Shown here piece after piece: positions 55,801 to 64,000 of a stretch of 64,000 nucleotides of DNA. How positions within the stretch are numbered: the stretch's first letter is position 1; the number at the start of each line of letters is the position of its first letter. The stretch comes from Stenogyne calaminthoides (Eukaryota > Streptophyta > Magnoliopsida > Lamiales > Lamiaceae). Both the position numbers and the translations under genes were made by a program. The notes beneath the pieces were generated by a model. The model was not told where the DNA came from and ran no database searches. It saw only the letters and a program-made list of their open reading frames with translations. Where the stretch lies: contig JBBCBC010000002.1 of the NCBI GenBank assembly GCA_037126765.1, positions 44,024,889-44,088,888 of the forward strand. The letters run 5' to 3'.

Positions 55801-56411
55801 AGCCACCGTTTTCGAAGGCTTCACTGAATTAACTCTAGGGCTCAGAGAGATATCAAGCTCTGCTTTCACCATCGCACTAACTCTCTGCATATTTAGTTGC
55901 CTTGATGTGCCTAAAAATCTACGGAAAACACAGATAATAAACTTAGATTTATGACTAATTAGTGAGCAGGACTAACTAACTACAGTGAAAAGTTACTAAG
56001 TTAATAAGATCATCAATTTTTATGGTTAGAGCTAAAGAGATCGTAGAAAGACAAAGAACAATACAACCAGATTGATTGAGCCGCAACATTTTCCAATTAA
56101 TTCTAAAGATCACACACATTGCAGAATTCGAAGGCTAAAACCCTCCAAAACCCATTAATCTAACATCGCGAATCTACAGAAATTACATTTAATTCAGGAA
56201 ACGACTGCAAAACCCATGCGAGAAAAAAATGTTAAAAAAAAATAAAAAAAAAAACAAGAAAGGAGAAAGCTTACTTGATAGATACAGGGTGCAATTGAGA
56301 GGATAGAGAGAGTGATGAAGAACTGAATGAATCTGAAAGGGGTTTAAGCTGGAGTTGGGTGGCGGCGATGCTTGTAGTTGCCTGAATAGAATAAGACGCA
56401 GCTGCTACCAT
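52833..56411 (-). CDS. PAT: Bifunctional aspartate/glutamate-prephenate aminotransferase, plastid, 10 exons
   Basis: A PLP enzyme that transaminates prephenate to arogenate (phenylalanine and tyrosine synthesis) and also uses oxaloacetate. Exons, in coding order: 56411-56275, 55918-55702, 55582-55489, 55417-55314, 54875-54627, 54514-54401, 54325-54242, 53926-53756, 53641-53528, 52973-52833. Phases close to 1425 nt and 474 residues, matching the family. Motifs: VIRLAAGEPDFDTP, GHTRYTPNAGTMELR, VVSNGAKQSI, CSPSNPTGSVYP, LSDEIYEHIIY, the PLP lysine in NGFSK (Lys305) followed by AFAMTGWRLGYIAGP, and GEDTCIRISYA near the end. The first 65 or so residues are Ser/Gln-rich without acids, as in plastid transit peptides. 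I chose the ATG at 56411 (MVAAASYS) over an upstream in-frame ATG at 56489 because transit peptides of this family start this way; the longer form is possible. Confidence 0.95.
53250..53435. repeat. Dispersed hairpin-like repeat in an intron of PAT
   Basis: TGATGAGAAGTATTGGTTCA, ACTAATATTTTTCATCATAC and TTTTTTCTATGATTC appear in the same order as at 20525-20705 in MIPS. Probably a small MITE family with a liking for introns or gene-rich DNA. Confidence 0.6.
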
Positions 56412-56783
56412 TTTCCTCCAAAAACAATTCGGTGGGCTGGAGTTGGAACTCAAACACAGCGAATGTTGATTCTTGTAAATGGAATCCAAGTTTGGAATAA
56501 CAATTGTTTTTCTTTTTTTTATATAGAATTAGTTGGGTTGGTGGGGAAGACGGAAGGCAGAGTAGGTAAAATAGGTGGTAAATATAATCGTGGGCCAAAT
56601 GGGTTGGGTGGAAATAAGTTGGTGGATCGCTGAATCTTCTCATCGTTTTTTTCATAATTATTTTTTTCAGTTTTACTTACCGGAGATGATGGTACGGATT
56701 TCTTCTATTTTTTTTAATTACATTTTAAAATCATATAATTTATTTATTATGCTGAATGTTTTAGGATTTTTGGGTGCAATTTA
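56412..56783. other. PAT upstream region
   Basis: Promoter and leader of the aminotransferase gene up to the MITE at 56784. TA-rich stretches near 56520 and CAAC/TTGG motifs are present; no single element is convincing. Confidence 0.45.
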
Positions 56784-57321
56784 GAGAAAATATCACAAAT
56801 GGTCATATAACTTTGCCCAAATTCACAAATGGTCCTACAAGTTTTTATTTTATCAATTTTAGTTATTTTAGTTTCAATTCTAGTCATTTTCGCCGGAAAA
56901 TGGCCGGAAATATGATATAAGCATACAAAATAATGTGAAAAAAGTATTGAAATGACGGGTTCAGTGAAAGGAAGAGAATAGTATAGGTTTTGACCCTCGA
57001 CTCAACGTAAATCACTCGAATTTAACCACAATAATAAATAGAATTTGTGATTTAGAAGTTGCGATTTACAGGGGATGTGCAATAAAAACATGAAATTGAT
57101 TGAAGGTTTTTCTTCCTTGATTAAAGTCAGTTCAAATGAGAGTGGTGGCGACGTCGACGTGACCAGAATAAAAAGTTAGGTCAATTTTCCGATCAAATTT
57201 TAAATTATCCGGCGAAAATGACTAAAATTGAAACTAAAATGACCAAAATTGATAAAATAAAAACTTACAGAACCATTTGTGAATTCGGACAAAGTTACAG
57301 GGTCATTTGTGATTTTACTAG
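56784..57321. mobile_element. Mutator-like MITE with 85-bp inverted repeats and 9-bp target duplication
   Basis: The arms contain ATCACAAATGGTCATATAAC on the left and ATCACAAATGACCCTGTAAC read from the right, and stay similar for about 85 bp. A perfect 9-bp duplication TGCAATTTA flanks it (56775-56783 and 57322-57330). Inside are a second inverted pair GGCCGGAAA/CCGGCG and non-coding DNA. It is 538 bp. Confidence 0.88.
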
Positions 57322-57330
57322 TGCAATTTA

Positions 57331-59420
57331 TATAAAAAAAATAATATTAATTTAAAATTGAATGTGCACCCCTAAAAAAAAGAGTTCATTTGGTAATGAG
57401 AACGACATGAATGAATGTTAATTTTTGGTCATTTATGAATCGTCTCAAGATCAACTCAAATAATTTTTTGCCAAAAATATATTAATTGAATGTGCAATTT
57501 TATGAAATTTTGATGTTGCAATTTGACTACACTTTAAATGTATAAAATTTGCAAATGAAATGAAGACAGAGTATTGTATGCACCATTTTATTTAAAAAGA
57601 TTATAGATGTGTTATATACTTATATTTATTAAAACATATGATGTTTATCCTTCTTAAATACAAACTCAGACAAGATATAAATTAATACAAATCAACATTC
57701 ATTTTTTTTTAAAGTATTAAAGCATCATATTTAAATTATGTTTCATTTCATTCGTTAAGTTAATTATTTTTTCTTTAAATACTCTTAATCGATAATAAAT
57801 CACTTTTAAGTCAATTCTGAAATGAAACATAAACCAATTTCAAAATTAACACTACCCACATTTAAGCAGTCACTTTTCAAAATTCAAACAACCCCTTAAA
57901 TTATTTTTCTCCCATATTCTGTTTGATTCATTCTAAAAAGTTTCAACTTGATAATTAGTAAATTTTATTACTCCCTATTCTATAAAACAAATAACAGGGA
58001 GTATTATTTTTGTCAAACACCTGAAGCAATTAATATTTATTAGGTTGAATAGCAAGATGACAGTGATTAAGTAACAACATAGACGTCTTTGTTTTATAAG
58101 TTTCCTTATTACTCACAGTTCCTGAAGAAGCTCATCAACATCATCCAAATTCCAGATGATGGTCCGGAAATACAACCCTGCTGATACCCTACTACGTCAA
58201 TTGCGCTTAACACTTGTTACAATATCCACTATCCATAAAAGCACACACGTACACGCCCGGTGTTTTCAACTGGTGTAGCATCTATAAGATCGGAATAAAT
58301 CGTATAAACTACGTCTGATACAGCTACTGCAATAATCACTATTCATAAAAGCATGCATTTACACCTCTGTGTAATCAACGACAGATACTGTGCACTTGGT
58401 TTTATCAACCCGTGTAGCATCTATAAGTTCGGGATAAATCATACAATCGGATGCACATTGCAAGAAAAGAAAACTTCATTTCCAAACAAGACATTTCAGT
58501 ACATGCAAATGCTTATCCACAAAGGTTTGATTTCAAAGTACGCATTATTTCTAGTTAAAAACTACTAAACTGGGCCAACATTATAGCAAATCATTAAACA
58601 ATTACAGTAACTCCTCTTCAATCACAAATGTAAGATAAACTCTCACAAAGCACAACTAGTAAACAATATTAGTAGTGGCCTGTAATCTCTTAATTTGCAT
58701 GTGTAAGGTCTCAACAATTGGCTTACCATATTTACATAAAACAATATTCAGTAGGAAAATTCAAGGGCCTTCTAACTATAAAAATTTACCAACATACTCA
58801 TACCACATCGAGGTAATCAGAAATAACATGTGCAACTATTTGCAGAAGTTCTGAGATGGTGTAAACAAGAAAGAAGTAATTCTTTTATCCTCAACAAAAT
58901 GAAGCTCCAAGTCCCTAACCTAATCAATATTAAAGTTCTAACAAGCTTAAACAGCAACAGAGCATGACAAATAGATAGAGCAAAAAAAAACAGAGGCTAG
59001 TTTTCTTTAACAAACGAATCATGGGAAACAAAGACGACGTTGCAAGCATTTAAACATTTTGAAACAGATACAGAAGCATATAAATGCTTGTGACCCATCA
59101 AATTTCATCAACAAAATTACACAATCCCTTTACATATACAGTACAACATCAATTCCTACAAACTATAAAACATTTCACAAGTATTAGAGTGTCACCACAA
59201 AATTTGAAGTAGCATTGTTATTAAACCAGACAATAACAGGACAGCAAAAACAGATAAATTCAACTGAAGAACTAGTTATCACATCACCACCACCACCACC
59301 ATGATCATCATCATCTATAAGAACTGGTAATTTGAGCAACAAGAATTCATTTCTCAATACACAAAGAATAGCTAAGCATATCAAATCCACAAGCCGTTAA
59401 ATTTCAAAACTAATGGTACC
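57331..59420. other. Intergenic DNA, repeats and probable TRAPPC12 3' UTR
   Basis: About 57655-57760 is a degraded GAGAC-type MITE. At about 58215-58450 a stretch of about 110 bp is partly duplicated (CATAAAAGCA, GTGTAGCATCTATAAG and GGAATAAATC/GGGATAAATC recur in order). The 300-800 bp before 59421 probably include the TRAPPC12 3' UTR. No coding region is supported. Confidence 0.5.
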
Positions 59421-60560
59421 TCATGTCCTCGTACAAGATGCATCAAAATCATCTGGCGCCACTCTTGCAATCCAAGTACTAAGAGTCTTCTTGGTATCAG
59501 CATGGTTCACATACGCCAATTCATACATACTACACATATTCACAACGAGCGTTTCGTTCAACGCCACCGTTGGAACCCTCTCCAATGCACTCTCCAACAC
59601 CTTAATTGAATCCGATAAATCCCTCAAATACATCAAACACAGAGCTTTATTGTTAATAGCTACAGCATCTAATCCATCCCTCTCTATACACTCATCATAC
59701 TCCCTCACAGCTGATACATAATCTTTCGCCACCAAATACACCAATGCCTTATTCCTACTCACTAGATTCTTTATACTAACATCCTCACTCCCACCCTCAC
59801 TCCCCTCCATTGATTTCTCCACCATTTCAAAACTCTGTTTTGCCCCATCTAGATCACCATATTGCATCTGAACATACCCTAATTTTGAAACCAGGAAAGG
59901 ATCCTTATTGTCACTTACCTCCACCTTCAATAAGTGCAAACACACCTTGAATTCCTTCTGGCTCAAATGATGGCTTATGATTGAATTGATCACGAAAGTC
60001 TCACGCTTCTTCCATAGAGTTAGCGAAACTTCACCAACTGAATTTCGATTGGGGGACAATTTCGAATCGCGGATGAAATGCAGGAGATTGTAAAGGCGAT
60101 CGAGGGCCAATTGTCGATCACCCAGTGTAAACGGCAAATGAGCGTGCAACCAACGCAGAGCGAAGGGGATCATGGATCCGGGTCGACGATTCGGGTAATG
60201 ATCCGCATATGATTCGAACAAATACTGATTGGATTCGAATTCGCCGTCTAGGGTTTGGAGCTCCTGCTGCGCGTCGGAGTAGCGGCGGAGCTTGACTAGG
60301 GCGAGGATGTTGAAAGTGAGATAGATTAGATGCTCGTGAGGGTTGGAAAGGAGCGACTGTGAGCGCGAACGCGCCACCTTGTCGAGGATAGTCCGCCACG
60401 CGCCGCGACAAGCGAGGTCCTGAAGGGTGGAGAGTTCGAAGCAATGGGAGTTCAGAGAAGCGTATGGACTCGACATCGGGTCATCCGCCGCCGCATCGGC
60501 GGCGGAAGTGGCGATCGGAGAAGAGGGTGCAGGTTGTGGTGGTGAATCAGTGGCGTCCAT
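59421..60560 (-). CDS. TRAPPC12: TRAPPC12-like TRAPP complex subunit, intronless
   Basis: A TPR-like helical-repeat subunit of the TRAPP tethering complex in the early secretory pathway. The frame is 379 residues from ATG to stop without introns. The N-terminal 35 residues are Pro/Ala/Ser-rich. The repeat region follows with LACRGAWRTILDKVARSRSQ, HEHLIYLTFNILALVKLRRY, FALRWLHAHLPFTLGDRQLA, YVQMQYGDLDGAKQSFEMVE, NKALVYLVAKDYVSAVREYD and NKALCLMYLRDLSDSIKVLE. Length and start fit plant TRAPPC12 proteins, which are shorter than the animal one. The start follows a short GC-rich leader. Confidence 0.93.
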   Translation of the reverse strand: MDATDSPPQPAPSSPIATSAADAAADDPMSSPYASLNSHCFELSTLQDLACRGAWRTILDKVARSRSQSLLSNPHEHLIYLTFNILALVKLRRYSDAQQELQTLDGEFESNQYLFESYADHYPNRRPGSMIPFALRWLHAHLPFTLGDRQLALDRLYNLLHFIRDSKLSPNRNSVGEVSLTLWKKRETFVINSIISHHLSQKEFKVCLHLLKVEVSDNKDPFLVSKLGYVQMQYGDLDGAKQSFEMVEKSMEGSEGGSEDVSIKNLVSRNKALVYLVAKDYVSAVREYDECIERDGLDAVAINNKALCLMYLRDLSDSIKVLESALERVPTVALNETLVVNMCSMYELAYVNHADTKKTLSTWIARVAPDDFDASCTRT

Positions 60561-60731
60561 GGCCGACGGGAAGCTATTGTACGCCGTGGTGAAATGTACA
60601 ACTAAACTTTATGGTAACCACTTCTTGGGCCTTTAATTTTTGGATCAGAAATCAACTCTTATCTGAGGCCCACTATTATTGGGCTCAAACTTTTAATCAC
60701 CCAGTTAAAGTCTTGTATGACAAATATATAA

Positions 60732-61113
60732 GGGTATGTTTGTTTTGAGATTTAGGTACGCAGGAAATTATGACTTCGAAATCCTATGAATTTGAAAATC
60801 CCAATAAATAGTAAAAGTATATGTTTGTTTTAGGATTTTGGTAGGATGAGATTTTTGTTTTATGTCAAATCAATATGTAATAGTGATTAATGTTGTATTA
60901 TTATATTGTATTTGGTGAGAAAAAAGTTGGAGAAAGAATAAGTGAGTGAAAGAAAAGTGGTGATATGATTATATTGAATTTTATGAAAATAGATGTATAG
61001 GTATATTTTATAGGAGTGAATTTGAAAGTTGAATGTAAAAATTCCCAATTAGAATGTGACTTGGATTTTAAAGTTCTAAGTCTATTCGAGTGAGTCCCGA
61101 AACAAACTTACCC
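60732..61113. mobile_element. Tourist-like MITE (PIF/Harbinger), 382 bp
   Basis: Inverted ends GGGTATGTTTGTTTTGAGAT and GGGTAAGTTTGTTTCGGGAC are flanked by a TAA duplication (60729-60731 and 61114-61116). The start matches the GGG-x-x-TGTTTG Tourist terminus. No protein. Confidence 0.85.
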
Positions 61114-61702
61114 TAATGGTCAAGGGGAAACTGTTTACTACGTTAAGTGCTACGGACCTACGGTCTTTTGTACGTTTACTATTACGTTTTTGTACTCTAG
61201 AAATCCAAGAAGATCAGCATATGAACAAACATTTAAAAAGAAAACATAATTAAAAAAAAAAATCTTAGGTATGTAACTAAAAAGTCTGTTTGGCTAAGCT
61301 TATAATCTCCACAAAACAACTTATAAAAAATTATTGATAAAAAAATTAAAATGCAGTGTCGAATAGTCTGTGAGTAATTGGATACACGGATACGAGTAGG
61401 ATAACACCCGATACGCCACATGGCGTGTCTCAATTAAAATATTAATTATAATTTTGGGTACTATGTCGAACGCATCTGATCAGCGTATTGAACACGGATA
61501 GGATACATGCATGGTCTAATTTGTAGAATTAACATTTTTTTTTGGCCTTCAAATAAAATTTTCTTATATTAAATTAACTCAAATTAACATCAGGTCACAA
61601 GCAGTAAAATATATATTTACTCTCTTTATAGCTCACATGGTCACACCACTGACAAACTGTTCGTCATTCACATATTTTTTTGCTAATTCCTCTTGTTTTG
61701 AC

Positions 61703-62690
61703 CAATGTTTTCATAACCGAACCGGTGATCGAACCGGACAGACAGGGACGGACCCAGGAATTTCATCCAGGGGGGCCCAATTTATAACATAGTGTAGCTA
61801 AATGCACTTTCGAATTTTTATATATTTTCGAGAATTATTTGGACTAAATATTTTTATATTATATAATGTGAATTATGCATATTTCTTTCTCTATTTCGCT
61901 ATCTCTTTCTCACCTAAAGATCAACATTTTATTTATAGGATGTTGATTTATACAAATAATAATAATAGTGATGTACGGTGAACATGATGCACATAGTACT
62001 TTGTTTAAAAGAGACAAACACTCGTATGAGACGATTTTTTACATAATATAGAGTACAACCTAACACAAATAACACCCATCATTTTAAAATATTAAAACAT
62101 TAATACACAATTTATGTTCGTTTTACTATGAGACCGTCTTATACAGGTGTATCTTAATTATAAATATATATAAATATAAAGTTCAAGTGGGGCGGGGGCC
62201 CGGTGACCCCGCCCAAAGTGTAGGTCCGTCGGTCTTGAACCAGACCATCGGTCGTGGTTCAACCAGTCGGGACCCGGTTCAACCAATGGTTCAACCGCTT
62301 TTTATGTTTAGTAAAAAAAACAAAAAATAAGTATACACCTACAAAAAATTTAAATATATATTTTATAACTTTTCATATCATATTTTATAAATTTTGTCCC
62401 ACCTCATACATTTATCCCACATCGAAAGTGTTGGAGAAAAATGTGAGAGGAATATAAATTTAAAATTTTAAATATTTAATATAAATTAATAATTTAATTT
62501 TTTTAAAAAAAGAAAAAAACCGGTTATTTCCGGTTGAACCGGGTTTTGACCGGTTTTGACCGGTTCAACCCGGTTCAACCTGAAATCCGGTTATATAGTA
62601 TTTTTAACGGGTTACGGCGGTTCGGTTCAACAAGGTTGAACCGCAGGTTCAACTTAGGTTTTAAGCTTGATGGTTTTGACATTATATTTG
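61703..62690. mobile_element. CCGG-rich hAT-like repeat with a nested insertion
   Basis: Outer parts carry dense AACCGGTT-type motifs (AACCGAACCGGTGATCGAAC on the left, GGTTTTGACCGGTTCAACCC on the right). Between them, about 61745-62233, is a second repeat beginning CAGGGACGGACCCAGG and ending GTAGGTCCGTC, typical of another plant hAT-like family. A GAGAC-type MITE (62020-62160) lies inside that. Boundaries and target duplications could not be fixed. Confidence 0.5.
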
Positions 62691-62764
62691 TTCAGGTGTT
62701 AAAAAAATTGCAACCTAGCAAAATAAATAAATAAATAAATAAATTAACAGTTTATAATCGAACT

Positions 62765-62960
62765 TATTTTGTTAACCACGCACACATCCCCTGTATTGGG
62801 AATTCGACAAAGTTAGTCAATATTTAGTACGTCTGGGGACACTGTCAAATCAAGAGAAGTACTAATATTTTTGTTGATAACAAATATAATGAATCAAAAG
62901 AGATATTTATATACGGAACTGGACCGGAATCCTAAAAATTCATTAAACTCGAATATTGCT
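62765..62960. repeat. LTR-like dispersed repeat fragment
   Basis: It shares ordered blocks with 29505-29720 (see that entry). No coding region or second LTR was found nearby. Confidence 0.45.
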
Positions 62961-63783
62961 TCAAAAGTCGAGAAGTTGGGACGTAAAGCAGTCAATCAAA
63001 CTCCATAATCACCGACACCCTGTCATCCATTCCAAAAATGCTAGTGATCCCAACAATATATTCGCTAATTAAAATTGAACCCGATTTAATTTAGACAAAT
63101 CAAACTCAAATATTCCAAATTTCGACTCGATTCGATTAAATCCCTAAATCTACCCCAATATAAAAAATTTAGTGTAGTCCCTATCCCAATTACAGTTTAG
63201 CCTCAACTATGGTCATTTACATATAACAATTTCCCAAAATCTTGTTGAAATATCTCTCAAATGGTAGCTGTGTACAGGGCAACAATTGTCACAGGTAAAC
63301 TTATTGCAACTTGCTATCCTAAGACCTAAGAATCCCCAACGTTGGATTTGCAAATTAAAACCTATATAGTCATTGTTCAACATTGGTCAAAGCCCTGTTT
63401 GCGTTTACGCAAATAAATATGTCTGACCATATATTATTTTACGACCATTATAACAAGGGTGGGGCTATTCACACACTAATTTTCCCTGTTCTCGCTGGTC
63501 AAATTTGATTAAATATACTAAAAAATGTCAGAAATAACATTCAAATGTATTCGAAACCTGAAAACTATATTTATGATTTATACATGTTATATCTTGATAT
63601 TAAGCATGTTTTTTCTTTTAATTTTCGATCATGAAAATAGTATCAAAGCTTAGATTTATTTATATAATTTTCAAAATTGAAAATTGGAGGGCGAACAAAG
63701 CTTTAAAATAGAATCAAAGCTTAGATTTATTTATATAATTTTCGATCATGAAAATAGTATCAAAACTTTAAATAAAAGATATA

Positions 63784-64000
63784 CTTCCTCCATCTCACAC
63801 TTGTTTACTCTTTTGTGTTAGGTACAAATTTTAATATGAAAGTTGTTTATTAATATTTGAAGCGATAAAATAACTTTTAGATGATGGTATTGGAGTTCTT
63901 CCAACTTTATGATTAAATTAAATATTCTTTTATGGGTAATAATGATATGAAATATAATTTTTAGATGTAGGAAGAAGATATTTGAAAATAGTATGGTTAC
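63784..64000. mobile_element. Stowaway-like MITE, incomplete at the window edge
   Basis: It starts CTTCCTCCATCTCACACTTG after a TA. The inner sequence (TTATTAATATTTGAAGCGAT) resembles the MITE at 35584-35817. The right terminus is beyond the window or lost. Confidence 0.55.

Larger units (their letters stand above)
60561..64000. other. Repeat-rich intergenic region to the window edge
   Basis: No coding sequence is supported. It holds the TRAPPC12 promoter, a Tourist-like MITE (60732-61113), a CCGG-rich repeat with a nested element (61703-62690), an LTR-like fragment (62765-62960) and a partial Stowaway MITE at the right end. Confidence 0.6.

Overview
This 64-kb window is nuclear DNA from a flowering plant. 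It is AT-rich, its genes carry short GT-AG introns, and it is crowded with MITEs and plant retrotransposons. The proteins (EIN3-like, SOSEKI, Ole e 1, plastid prephenate aminotransferase) point to a eudicot. The repeat types would suit an asterid such as Lamiales, but that is a weak inference.

Host genes, left to right: the 3' part of an EIN3-like transcription factor (1-786, +); a 10-exon type I inositol polyphosphate 5-phosphatase (1174-5448, -); a 7-exon plastid-type phosphoglycerate mutase-like gene (8022-10203, -); a 2-exon Ole e 1 family secreted protein (11940-13231, -); a 5-exon SOSEKI polarity gene (14287-16616, -); a 10-exon myo-inositol-3-phosphate synthase gene (20263-28466, -); a DnaJ20-like plastid co-chaperone (46175-46651, +); a decayed NEN-like exonuclease gene (48744-50186, -); a 10-exon plastid aspartate/prephenate aminotransferase (52833-56411, -); and an intronless TRAPPC12 gene (59421-60560, -). 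Exon chains were built by hand from splice sites. Each intact chain closes in frame at a normal family length. These are independent housekeeping or regulatory genes, not a cluster.

The most notable locus is the inositol-phosphate synthase gene. A 5384-bp Ty3/gypsy chromovirus with 325-bp LTRs and a 5-bp AAATG target duplication sits antisense in what was a 90-bp intron, only 23 bp from the splice donor. Exon 8 of the same gene has also lost one base, which truncates the protein at 413 instead of 510 residues.

Mobile DNA dominates 17-20 kb and 28.5-46 kb. It includes: a Ds-like hAT element (18452-19315, 8-bp TSD); a CACTA element (34416-37674, 3-bp TSD) that carries about 2 kb of 22-23-bp minisatellite with a Stowaway MITE nested inside it; a degenerate L1-type LINE (37894 to about 44180, -); and a CCGG-rich hAT-like element with a GC-rich, coding-like interior (44619-45735, 8-bp TSD). 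Many MITEs of Stowaway, Tourist, Mutator-like and unnamed families fill introns and intergenic DNA, several with exact target-site duplications. I found no CRISPR array, rRNA or convincing tRNA gene, and no clearly unprecedented gene system. The novelty lies in the nested-element structures and the damaged MIPS locus.
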